Origin: Gnetum montanum
Lineage: Eukaryota; Streptophyta; Gnetopsida; Gnetales; Gnetaceae
DNA: 64,000 nucleotides
Direction of reading: 5' to 3'
Assembly (NCBI GenBank): GCA_015680685.1
Contig: MNCI01029584.1
Location: 68,969 to 132,968, forward strand
The position numbers and the translations under genes were made by a program. The notes beneath the pieces are model-generated. The model saw only the letters and a list, made by a program, of their open reading frames with translations. It had not been told where the DNA came from and ran no database searches. The first letter of the stretch is position 1; every line of letters starts with the position of its first letter. Positions 22,830 through 33,840 of the stretch are shown here, piece after piece.

Positions 22830-24087
22830 GCACTAGGTAATTATGTTGGTACTAGGTCCTATGACATGAGGGAGCCCTCATCGTCAAGGTCCTTGAGATG
22901 CAAGTAGGACCAAATAGATAGCATTTTATTATGGTGTCATTAGAGTGAAAGACCAAGTTGGTAGAGCTCTTTCCTGATGTAGCCATGGATGAGATGATAT
23001 AGTCTTACAAGAACCTTTCTCCTAAAAGGAGGACTCTTATAAGGGTTGTTATGATGAACATCTTGGGCAACTCGCATTTCACACATGTCATGTCCTTTGG
23101 CATGTTGGTGGTTAGTGATTTGAAGGGTCCTTGAATCCTCAATCACCCATATATTATTTTTTCTAGGACAGAGTTGATGATTTGAGATAGCAATCAAGTT
23201 CTCTTCTCATTGGTAATCTCGATGTTGTATCGACACTTTTGGATTCAGCCTCCTACCTTGCCCATCAAGGAGATCATTGCTTAGAGTGAAGACTAGTTCC
23301 TAAATTTGGGATCTCCTACACACAACACTTGCCAAGGATATGCATTGAGGAGGCTCAGTGGATTCCTAATCCACAAATTATAGGATATGGTGGCAAGACT
23401 ACTTGGAAGGCTCATTATGCTGATCTACAATAGTAGCATCCATAGAAATAGTAAAAATAACTATAGCAGTATCAAGGTATGATGGAAGCAAATCAATCTT
23501 TAGTGGGAGCTACATCTTAGATCATGATTCACTTGGATGCCCTCAAGAAAATCTCATTACACAATTTAATGGTATGGAGGCACATCTCCATACCTACTAT
23601 GATCTATTAGAGAGGAGGTAGCACCATTTAGACTCTAATGTGAAGATCTTGGGATATCATTTATTTTCCAGGACGAGGGATCTCCACCAGACAATGAGTC
23701 ATTATGAGATGGGTGAATCGATGGATCTAGAATTTGCACCTATGATATCTTTGATCACTAATGTAAATCAAGCTAGACCATTTGGTCCTAGTGACTAGGT
23801 GCATGATGAAATAATGAATTAGAACTTCATGAGTGAGGAGGAAGGTGAGGATGTACCATAACCTTATCCTTTAGTAGAGGCTCTTGCACCTTCCACAAGG
23901 AAAGCCTCAACTCCTCTAGCTTGAGCATTTTGTCTCTCACTTCTTCTTTCTCTTCTCTAGTTGTATGTTTTGAATATTATGATAGGGGGTTTTCTCTATT
24001 GTCTAATCTCTATTTATTGTATTTAAACTAATTCATGCACATTCTTCCACTCTCTTCCATCAAAATGATAAAGAGCTAGTTAGGGGC
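22830..24087 (+). pseudogene. 3' internal region of another gypsy element, decayed ORF
   Basis: It ends in a G-rich tract (GTTAGGGGC, near 24080) directly before an LTR start that matches the LTR at 5825, so it is the 3' part of a second element of that family. Broken + strand frames include KRRTLIRVVMMNILGNSHFT (about 23020-23080), RHFWIQPPTLPIKEII (near 23240) and ILGYHLFSRTRDLHQTMSHY (near 23650-23710), followed by an acidic stretch (EEEGEDVP). By position this is an envelope-like 3' ORF, but I cannot assign a family. Confidence 0.45.
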
Positions 24088-24281
24088 TATGTTAGGATGT
24101 GAATTGATGTTCTTTGTACTTTGTTCTTCTATTTTGCAAGCTTTGGTGAGCAACCAACAACTCATGCAACCTGTAGCCACTTGCATCTCATAGTCTCAAC
24201 TCATAATCTGAGCTCTAATCTACTTCCAACTCATCAAGAAAACAATGTCCATGCTACATGTTGTGACTGAAAATCTTGATC
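24088..24281 (+). repeat. 5' part of a TRYGTTAGGA-type 3' LTR, interrupted
   Basis: About 190 bp match 5825-6020, starting TATGTTAGGATGTGAATTG. The match ends where the compound minus-strand element inserts (target duplication ACTAG at 24282-24286). I could not recognise the rest of this LTR beyond 41331, so the LTR may have diverged or been partly deleted. Confidence 0.6.
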
Positions 24282-24286
24282 ACTAG

Positions 24287-25145
24287 CAATGAGTGGAGAG
24301 GTACCCCTACACTTAACCATACGAATACGAGCGTTTCACGTATGATCCGGTCAAACTCCGTAGATAAGCTAGTTGTGGTATCTAGAAAGTTACTCGTAGA
24401 TCGCAGTTTTTTGTCTTCCCACCTGGACTAGTATTAGCTTTATCACATATGGTTTAGTCCAGAGTGAACTGTATGATGTGTTCCTATGCTAACACTACTC
24501 CTGGGTATGATGGTAAATAATATTAACTACGCTAAGAGAGAGAGGGTGTGAGAGAATCTAAACTAGCCTATGTGCGATGAGCATCTATTCCTTAATCATC
24601 CATACACATCTTAGACCTCGTGTAAGACTACCATTGGGATTACCAAGTGCATGGCCATAGTACACAACTAGGTTACCAAGTAGTCACACTTAAATGCTCA
24701 TGATTAAGTTGTACTCATTCACTGTTTAAAAGGATTTTAGGGTGAAGAGATATTAACTAAGAAATTAGTAAAGAACAATAAAAACTAAATAATTAAGCTA
24801 AGTGGATGTTGCAATGATGAAGTAATATCGATCTTTATTGCCGGTGATGTGCATGTCGAAGTATGTCACACTCGCATAAGGATGCCATACAATTAAAATC
24901 ATCACACTATGGGCATGTACTAGGAGGAAAGGGTTGAGAGAAATAACTACTAAAAACCAAAACAGTTGAAAGAAAATTCTAAAAAACTCCCTACTAAAAC
25001 TATCTAGCTCTTATTTATAGATGAGGAGATAGGCTACGATATTACGTACGTAATATTGCATCCGGGCTACAATATCGCATACATGATATCGCGTATGCGA
25101 TATCAAGTATGTGATATCGCAACAAAAAAAAATGGTAACTCATCA
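24287..25145 (-). repeat. 3' LTR of the compound element
   Basis: On the + strand it opens with a slightly damaged CAATGAGTGG (TGATGAGTGG in sister LTRs) and closes AACTCATCA. The GATATCGC cluster is at 25036-25130 and the TATA box (complement of TTATTTATAG) at 25011-25020. The tandem AGAGAGAGAGGGTGTGAGAG near 24535 is shared with the other minus-strand LTRs. Confidence 0.88.
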
Positions 25146-28125
25146 TACCCCCACGATTGAATGAAAATTCATCCTTGAGTTACAGTGAGAACAAGCTCCG
25201 TTGATTACATAGTGGATAAGTATGAGATTATTGAATGGTGAGAATGGGTTCATGTTGCAGTGTGGAATTAGAACAAAATTGAGACAGAACACAAGGAATG
25301 CAAAGGAAAATTCTATAGCTATAAAATTGATGGAACTCATGTAGTTCCTGTTGGTAGTGGCTCCTCCATGGGTGCCTTTCCCTTGTCTTGTGCTTTAGGT
25401 CTTGGGGCTTGATGACGTTGAAGTATGGCTTGGAGTTTCTCCTCTTTGGTCTAGGGATCCTATGCCATCCATGCTAATGTTTCGATGTTTGATGAAGTTG
25501 GCACCTCCCATGGGTAGGGTAGTTGTGGAAACATTTTGTTTTCCTTGACATACCAGGCTGCAAACACCTGTTGTTCCTCCTCATAGGCTTTGGCTTTGTC
25601 TTTGCATTCTTGGAAATCTGCAAGCCATTGAGCCAAATCTGTTGTGACACCCTTTTGTCCCTGGTAGCTTTCTTTAACCACCTCAAGTTCAGAATTTGCA
25701 ATCTCTAGTTTTTGCAATATCTTCTTGTGTTCTACAAATTATTTTTCATATTTTTTGTAGGTGGTGGCTACCTATTGCTCGAGCTCTATTCTTGGGCACC
25801 CTGTTGTTAACATAGCAAGGTTGGCATACCGCAGGTTTGCCAACTCCATGTATTCTATAAGGTCTTGGATCTACAAGTCTCATTTTTTAACTTCTACCTG
25901 GTGGGCAAATGCATATGTGTCCAATATGGCTCACCAGTCAGTGTTTTGAGCACTAATAGTGTTGATGTGGGCCTTGGCCATATGAATCTCCTTCTCAATG
26001 ATCTGTTTGTACATTCCCACCTGGTCTTGGAAGTGCTCCTTTATACTTTCATGCTGTTTAGCCTCATTTTACAATGTGCTTATTTCGATAGCTGTCTTTT
26101 GGTGGATAGCAAGTACCTCCTTCATTGAGAGGATTCAATTTTCCCTGGCTAAATGGCTCATGTCTTGGTTGACTTGGATGAATTTTTCTCACAATTGATG
26201 AAAATTTTCTTCAAGAACATTCTTTTATTTTTCCACATAGGTCAACTGAAGGTTGTTGGCAACAAGCTGCTTGTTTTCCTCTTGTAAGGCCTTGAGTGAC
26301 TTGGTATGCACATAAGTTTACACTTGTGCTATAGAGGCATCCTAAAAATCCTTCTCTTTTTCTTCTGCCACCTTCTTATTATCCATTAGTAGTTTGGTCG
26401 GTTGCTCAGTTTTGAAAGCATCTAGTTGGTCTATGGCAACCAATTGCAAAGGGTCCCGCTATGCTACTTGTAGGGCCATGAGCCTTTCTTGCAATTTTCG
26501 CACCTCTGTTTCAGCGTGGTCAACCCTCATATTTATCAAGACCAGCTTTCCTTTGGTGGAAATGAGGTCTGATTAAATTACCGTCACATCTTGAGGGATG
26601 TCAAACAGGGATGTCATTACTTGTCCTATTTATAACAATCGATCAAGTACACCCTAATGTTCTATAGGAGTCATTAAGGTTTCGGCCAAAGTTTGAGCAT
26701 CCTGTGCTCCCATGAGATCTTCTGGTGGCACAATAGGTACATTGAATGATTCTTTAATGTGACTTGTGACCACTTCTATGGCTCCTACTGCATCCTAGTG
26801 TTGCATGACCACACTGTGGCCCCTTCACCAGTTTCTAATTGCACTTGGAAATATGCAGCGTTTCCTGAGATTTGTTGTGACCAAGTGCTTTCCCCTACTC
26901 CTATATGGATGGACACTTCATCCCTTGCATGATCCAAAGAAACTGTGGGCTGTATGGCATCGTCAATGACATGGAAGAGATTTGCATAATCACAACTTCC
27001 CCAATTGATTGTCTCAGCAATGGCCCTGAGATGGCTCATCAATGGTCTATAATCTTATGGTGGAGATGGTTGAACCTAGCCTGTGCTAGGCCTTGCTTCT
27101 TGTTGTTGGCTAGGTCCCGTACTTGGAAGTTGGTTGGGTCCTACAAGTTGAGTTGCAGTTGGCCCAGCCGTCTGTTCTTTTTCTTATTCTAGTCCCAGCA
27201 TCTCACCAATGATTTTCCTTGCAGCTGGTGGCTTTAGTAGTTTAGCATATGAAGCATTTTGGGCTTTTTTAAGGACATCATTAGTATATCCTCTAATGCT
27301 AGCACATCTTCATAGCTTCTTGATAAGACAAGGAAAGGGTACTGCAAGTTTCCATGTCTTCCATTCTTCAAACTGGCTTAGGATCTCTATAAAATATAGA
27401 TGAGGCAAGTTAGCATTAACCTTTCCCATCAATACTGTACACCCCCTTGCCACATATTTTGAGATTAATTTTAAGCCATTCATGGGGAAGAGGTGATAAG
27501 TTCCAATTTTGAAATAGATATTTTCTTCCATCGTCAACTCTCAAAATGTCTTATCCTTGCCATATGCCCTTTACAACCAAACTCATCGTGCATGGGGGTT
27601 TGAACGGGTGGATAACTAAGCAACCTTTCACCTTGTATTTAAAAGGTTTAATACTTTTGAAATGTCCTATATAGAGAAATCAATTGTCACACCACAAATG
27701 TTAACTGTGGTGCCTTGTTCTTTGTCATGCCAAAATTGGTACGTTTCCCCTAAGTACCACGCACCACTTTTAGAGAGGACAAGACATAATGGGAATCCTT
27801 TGAGGTCATCCCTAATGGCCTCTGGAGAAGAATCTGTGAAAGATTCAAAATTTAATTCCACAATCACTGCAATGAATGTGGACCTTTCACGGATAGCCTG
27901 AACACAATCTTGGGGCAACGTGAGATGTTGTCCTTGTTCAGGTGCTACCGCGACACCTCCTTTTGCCTACCTTGATTGTACAGTAGCAGGGTCTTCTTGG
28001 TGAATGCTAAATGACTGTTTCTCCTACTCTACATGTTGTCTGTCAGGGACTTGTCCTTTGCCTTTCCTAAGTCGTTTGCTCCCACCTTGAGTAGGACCTT
28101 CCTATTATCTACATTTCAGGGCCAT
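25143..28125 (-). pseudogene. 3' ORF: plant-transposon-protein-like domain followed by long coiled coil
   Basis: Starts at an ATG at 28125 (same start as the copy at 488) and runs, with scattered stops, to the polypurine tract. First part: SGAWYLGETYQFWH, then GVTIDFSI-DISKVLNLLN, then GTYHLFPMNGLKLISKYVAR and MGKVNANLPHLYFIEIL and WKLAVPFPCLIKKL. This follows the order of the 'putative plant transposon protein' of Athila-type and envelope-like ORFs ('G..V.FS..AIN..L.LP', 'LWH.....ILP', 'GK.......I...I', 'FPSLIT.L'); the match is by eye. From about 26700 down to 25480 the product is charged, Leu/Glu/Lys/Gln-rich and coiled-coil-like (EQPTKLLMDNKKVAEEKEK; LEIANSELEVVKESYQGQK). The frame stays open past the family's stop and ends in a hydrophobic stretch (near 25240-25330). 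Envelope-like by position; role unknown. Confidence 0.72.
25146..25163 (-). promoter_or_regulatory. Polypurine tract of the compound element
   Basis: Reads CAATCGTGGGGGTA on the minus strand, directly against the LTR start TGATGAGTTACC. Same arrangement as at 39197-39210. Confidence 0.8.
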
Positions 28126-28594
28126 CTGCAATCACGCGGGGCCAATCATTAGTAAGGTTATTTTTGAAGTTAAGTTATAACTTACTATTTTCCTTAATGT
28201 ATTTATTTTATTTCGATGTGATGTTTCCCAAAAGACTATAATAATGAGTCCTTTTTCACCTAGGTGGTTTCTAAATTTAGTTTCCCGGTATAATTAAGGG
28301 GATGCAATTATTTTCAGCACAATTATCCTTAATGTTATAACTAATTACCCTTGATAATGTCCTTTTGGTGATGAAAAATTTTAACAAAGTTATGCACTAT
28401 TCGGTGTGTGTCCCTCCCCCACGACTAAGCTGAACACTCCAGGTTCAAGTAGGTTCAGACGAAATGAAAATCAGAGCACCAGCGAGCGAGATATAGGTTG
28501 AAAAGCTAGGGGCATGCAATCACAAGTCATAGAGAGAAATTGAAAAAAATCCCCCATGTGAAGAGTTGAAAATAATGATAAGTGGTGCAAGGGT

Positions 28595-28648
28595 NNNNNN
28601 NNNNNNNNNNNNNNNNNNNNNNNNNNNNNNNNNNNNNNNNNNNNNNNN
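28595..28648. other. Assembly gap (54 N)
   Basis: A run of N between the internal GATATCGC cluster and the G-rich tract ahead of the 3' ORF. Confidence 1.
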
Positions 28649-28659
28649 GTGTATATAGG

Positions 28660-28735
28660 TATATGTGATGCAATATCGCATAAGTGATATCGCGTACGCG
28701 ATATCGTGTCGGCTGTGATATCGCGGCCTATTGAT
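28660..28735 (-). promoter_or_regulatory. Internal GATATCGC cluster, candidate promoter for the 3' ORF
   Basis: Four GATATCGC-type units (CAATATCGCATAAGTGATATC, quoted in part as GTGATATCGCGTACGCGATA, and GTGATATCGCGGCC) lie in the internal region ~550 bp upstream of the 3' ORF start. The units and spacing are those of the LTR promoter clusters. TATATA-rich text (28651-28665) follows in the minus-strand direction. The copy at 63792-63862 has the same internal location. Confidence 0.5.
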
Positions 28736-28739
28736 AATT

Positions 28740-30142
28740 AAGATACACACAATATACCGAATTTTTAAATATTTTTCTGAAATGAATGATGGAAACTAAG
28801 GACATGTGGACAAGTGTTAAAGGGTTCCATGGTAATTTAGCTAGTTTTGAAGGAACAAATAATTATGTGTGGTTGGAATTGATCAATAAGGCCTCGGGTG
28901 GTAAGTGAGAGAAAAAGGTCATGTGATGGTTCATAGGAATGGTGGAATTTGGATGCATAGTAATAGGGAAAAAAATATCATGGAAAATATGATGAGGGTA
29001 ATAGATGGTGTGTGTGAGCTGTGTTATAAGTGAAAATTACAAAATATTATACAAGTGGGTCCTCCCCAAAGCAAGTTGCAACCTATAATGCCTTTGTGTA
29101 ACCACACTTAAAAGTGTCCTTGGGCACTAGAAGGGTTAAATGTAATCCACATTGGTTCCACAAAACACACACATGTAAATATCATAGTAATGAGGTAATA
29201 ATTCTACCCTATATGAGACACAAGTTATAATTACATGAATAGGGAGATGAGATGGACTATAGAAGGGATTGTAGAGATTGGGACATGAGGTAATTGACCT
29301 AGGGCATAGCAAATCCTAAGTGTAAAGCATGATTAATGTTTCATTGACCCATCGTTACAAGATTAGGACCAAGTCCATTCCTCTAAGTAGTGACACCACA
29401 TTATTTCATCCCATGATGAGCGACTATGAGAGTACCATAACAACAAGGTGTATGATCACTTGGCATTTTGTTCAAGGGAGGAGTGATTTTTGCTTTGTGG
29501 CACTTTTCTTTTCTTTTTCTTTTTTTTTTTCTCTTTCTTTTCTTTCTCTTCTCTTTTTTTTTGAATGAATGAATCCAAAGAAGCTGCCAACCTTTAGGCA
29601 TGGGTGCATGTCTTTCCAGTGGGACTCCCTAGAACAACATTGGATTTTGGAGTGCCTTTTGATTACTCTTACTCCCATTTTGTGTTAGATCTACAAGGAT
29701 CTTAGTAAAACCATGTTGCATGATAACTCACACAAACGTCACCAAAGAGAATCCGCAAGTCCCCTTGATGTCATGCCCTGATCATTCCCTCTTGATCCAT
29801 GCTTCTTCATTCTAGGTACAATGAACACAAAAATAATTTTTAAGTTTTAAGAATGTCAAGACTATCACTGTACCCTCAAATAGAACCTCTTATTTGTAAA
29901 ATGGATGAGTGGGTGCAATGGGCTCACTATTCAAATAATTGATCACTCGAGACTTGATAACATAGAATACACCTCAACAAACAAGCCACATGAATGTTTT
30001 ATTCATAGATGAGATTACTTATAAAAAGATAAAAAGACAAAAAGAAAAAAAGATAAAAAAAGAAATTGAAAAATGAAAAACTGGAAAACAAAAAATTGTA
30101 AAATTAAAGAAAATGAAAAATATTTATTAACCATGCTTGTTA
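28740..30142 (-). other. Internal non-coding region between gag and the 3' ORF
   Basis: No coding frame. It has an A/G-rich low-complexity tract on the + strand (30022-30120) just after the gag stop and a pyrimidine tract (29507-29562). The + strand copy at 62736-63790 has the same layout, including the GAATGAATCCAAAGAAGCTG-like text, so this is a conserved spacer in place of pol. Confidence 0.65.
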
Positions 30143-32118
30143 TTAGAATAGGGGATATCCCCCATAACTGAACGGTTGAGCATTGCAAGGATTAATAAAT
30201 GAAAGATGAGGATCCTTGCATGTTGAAAATATTGAAACTTGATCATAATTACCCCATTGGGGTTTACATACCTGATTATAGTAAGCATAGTGGGGCAATT
30301 TGTAAGATGTGGTTGTTGGGTAAAGAGTTGACCCACTATGATATTTGAGACTGTAAGATGGTATGCAAGGATCACGATGTCACCCTCCATGGCTGTATTC
30401 ATTAGGCTGTATGGTTGTTGGAGTGTTAGTTGGTGGCCTTGATGAAGTTACATGAGGCTCTGGGTTCAAAGAGAAGGATGCACCACAGTGTTGGACTTGT
30501 TCTGAGTTGGAAAATGCAGTGGCCTTGGAACTGTGTTGTCCCTTCCTATGGTTATGTTTAAAGAAGGGGAACTTTCAATGTTGAGGAGGCCTCTTACTGC
30601 TATTGGCAATAGTAGCATAAGTAACATTCATGGGTTATTGCTGTGGTGTAGACACTTTAGGAACAGTTGGTGGCAATGTAGAAGGAGGGAAAGGATGAGA
30701 ATGTTGAAATCTAGGAGAAGTGTGAGGCACACAAGGTAGTGATTGTGTGGAGTACATGGGCTGATAGTATTGAGGAGAATGATAATGCAGCGGTATAGAG
30801 TATGTTGACCTAGTTGGGGAAACAAGATGTTGAACTAGATAAGCATTTAGATTCAGATGATACGAAGGGTGTCTCTAGTTTAGGGGTGGCTTCCCCCACG
30901 ACTGGGATTGTTGCCACTGTGATCAAACACCATATCTATGTACGAACTCTGGGTGTAACGTGCTTCCCCAATGCTCATATAAATGTAACACGATTGGGCA
31001 TTGGTCCTTGGGGTGATTGTACAAGCAAATGTTGCATTCATACACATGATTGGCAATTGAGCTGTTATCTTCCTCATCCCTTCTTTCTGATTGTCTAATG
31101 ATATTTTGTCCTGCTTCTCAAGTTGTCAAAACTCTATCTCCAATAATATCAATATATTCTCCACACTTTTTATGTGTCCATTCCAACATCTTATTAATAT
31201 TTGCCTCAACTTCCTCTAATGATTGGTGTACTGGCAAAGATGGTTCTTCCACCTTGAGATGGGTTGATTTCTCATTTTGATGATTATGGACCTTTGTTAA
31301 GTTGAGATTTTGGTCTTATTGATGTTTTTCAACACTCTCCCATCTAGCCATTTCTCCTTCTTCTTTTGCTACCTACTTAATAAGCTCATGGAATTGATGG
31401 GTTTGTAGTTCGTATAGTTGACCTTGGCCATACATCCCTAGGGTTTCTTTTGTTGCATCACAAAGCCCATCAATGATATGGTACATTAGCCTTTCCTCAA
31501 AGAACTCATGGCCTGGACAGTTGTTTAACAGTGCATAATATCTTCTAAGGCCATGTCCAGGGGTTCATGTTGTGCTTGTTTCCACTCTTGGATTTGTTTC
31601 CTCAAGGCTGACACTCTTTCATAGGTTTGATATCTTTTGTTAAAGAGTTCTACCATTGTTGGCCAATGTTGTATTGAATTTGGTTTTAACAATTTATACC
31701 ATAGTTTTGCTTGGCCAACGAGTGTCATAGGAAAGAGCTTAAGTTTTTGCCAACCATTATCAATGTTGTTCCATGCATAGGCATCGTAGAAGGCTTGTAA
31801 ATGTTGTTGCAGATCTAAGTCATAGCTCCTGAAAAATTGAAAAAGTTGTTTAAATCGTAGGTGGCTCTCTTTATGATGCCTACGGGAGATTTGAACAGCC
31901 TCTTGTATTTGCGTTAGGCTTGTCGTGGCCAGTAGGGGTTTATCGTCATCTAGTAAGTTATGCTTTCGTGTGTTGGGATGATGCTACCTTCATTTATGTT
32001 AATAAGAAACCCCCACATTAGATTGCATACTCCAATCTTCATTGTCATATAATTTGTTGGTTCTTCAATGAATTTCCTCACTAGATGGGGCAGTATCGTA
32101 GTCTTGTAGGAGAGGCAT
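30143..32118 (-). pseudogene. gag of the compound element (subfamily 1)
   Basis: ATG at 32118 (MPLLQDYDTAPSSEE), ~125 bp after the primer site. The capsid core is clear: LVGQAKLWYKLLKPNSIQHW, PTMVELFNKRYQTYERVSAL, RKQIQEWKQAQHEPLDMALE (31525-31728), the Athila-type Retrotrans_gag pattern. Further on, CNICLYNHPKDQCPIVLHLY (near 31030) is a zinc-knuckle-like C-x2-C-x3-H-x4-C. The end is Tyr/Pro/Ser-rich and stops after SSHAQPFSY-GGYP at 30143. Several stops and frameshifts; an N-terminal stretch seen in the copy at 60412 is missing. Gag would package the element RNA. No protease or polymerase follows. Confidence 0.82.
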
Positions 32119-32241
32119 GGTTGTAAGATTGTGTATGAATTTCTATGTGACTTTTTATAATTATTTCTTCCTAAAAGATATATCGTTAATTCTTGTACAG
32201 TGACCTTGTATGATATAACTAGCCTAGCTAACTAGCACCAT

Positions 32242-32259
32242 TCTTGGCAATGGTGCCAA
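32242..32259 (-). promoter_or_regulatory. Primer-binding site, tRNA-Asp-like
   Basis: TGGCACCATTGCCAAGAA on the minus strand, next to the LTR end. It matches the start of the tRNA-Asp site TGGCGCCGTTGCCGGGGA with transitions only. Confidence 0.75.
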
Positions 32260-32886
32260 TAATGAGTGACGAGGTACCCCTACACTCAACCATACGAATA
32301 TGAGCGTTTCACACACGATTCGGTCAAACTCCATAGACAAGCTAGTTGTGGTATCTAGACAGTTACTTGTAGATCGTAGTTCGTTGTCTTCCCAACTGGA
32401 CTAGTATTAGCTTTTTCACGTATGGTTTAGTCTAGAGTGAGGTGTATGGTGTGTTCCTATGCTAATGCTACTCCTGGGTATGATGGTAAAGAATATTAAC
32501 TATGCTAATAGAGAGAGGGTGTGAGAGAATCTAAACTAGCCTAAGTGCAATGAGCATCTATTCCTTAATCATCCGTACACATCTTGGACATTGTGTACAA
32601 CTACCACTGGGATTACCAAGTGCATGGCCTAAGTATGCTACTAGGTTACCAAGTAGTCACACTTAAATGCTCATGATTAAGTTGTACCCATTCTTCATTT
32701 AAAAGGAGTTTAGGATGAAGAGATATTAACTAAGAAAGTAGTGAATAACAATAACAACTAAATAATTAAGCTAAGTGGATGCTGCAATGATGAAGTAATA
32801 TTGATCTTTATTGTCGGTCATGTGCATGTCCAAGTATGTCACACTCAAATAAGGATGCCGTACAATTACAATCATCACACTATGGG

Positions 32887-33695
32887 TGATGAGTTGCGAT
32901 ATCACATCTGCGATATTGCATTGGCCCCTGCGATATTGCATACACGATATCACAGCCCATCGCTAGTTCTATAAATAAGAGGTGGCTTTCCCTTGTTCAC
33001 TCATCTAGAGCTAGAACCTTAGCCAAACTATAGTAGTTTTACCATTCCAGAGTTAGAATAATTTCTATGTGCCTGTAGTAGAAGTCTCAAAGTGAACGGA
33101 TCTTTATTTGAGCAAATTGTACCTGAGCACACATTTGTGTACGACAATAAAGAAAAAATTTCCGATAAACCTTGTAGCATGTGGACTAAGCTAAATAGGA
33201 TTTAATTACTATTAAATGATTAAATTATTTCTTAGATAATTAATCTCTCAACCCTTGACTCTCCTAGTTAAGTGCATTCAGTATGACCACATCGAGCACG
33301 TGTGTAACGCTTGGTAACCTAGTAACGAATAGTGTTTGGTAATCCCAGTAGCGTTGCACAGGTTCAAGGTGTGTACGGCAAGTGGGAATGGATACTAGTG
33401 CTAGGATAATTAGAACTTAGTTAGTGAATAGTTAATGAAAGTTAGTCACCTAGTCTCTTCACCCTTCCCTCTTAGCATAAGGCGTTTAAAAGATAAAAGA
33501 CATAAAAATTATATACCTCAAACTTACTTAACCATACAACCATGACAATACAAGTAAGTTTGGGAAGAAAGAAATTGATTAACCTTAAGAGTTCCATTAG
33601 GGCGCGTAAGCACGTAGTCCTTGGAGTTTGACTGGGTCACGCATGAGACACTCATATTCGTATGGTTGAGTGTAGGGGTACCTTTCCATTCATCA
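32887..33695 (+). repeat. 5' LTR of the nested element
   Basis: TGATGAG...CATTCATCA. GATATCGC-type cluster at 32893-32953, TATA box TATAAATAAG at 32970-32979, AATAAAG near 33150. This LTR type (subfamily 2) differs from subfamily 1 in the middle but shares the promoter cluster, the TATA region and the end. Confidence 0.9.
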
Positions 33696-33696
33696 T

Positions 33697-33714
33697 TGGC
33701 GTCGTTGCCAAGGA
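33697..33714 (+). promoter_or_regulatory. Primer-binding site, tRNA-Asp-like
   Basis: TGGCGTCGTTGCCAAGGA, three or fewer changes from the plant tRNA-Asp site TGGCGCCGTTGCCGGGGA, all transitions. Confidence 0.85.
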
Positions 33715-33840
33715 CTTAGTTGTTTGTGTGCTACGTAGAACATAGGAAATCATTCATATCATTGGGAGCTAGAATGAACCCTTAGGGTTGATCAAAAGAA
33801 AAATAAGATAACAATAAATAGCACACTAAACAAGACAAAA

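Noticed and set aside
27310-27537. A separate small gene on the minus strand
   Set aside because: It is one stop-bounded piece of the longer 3' ORF of the compound element.
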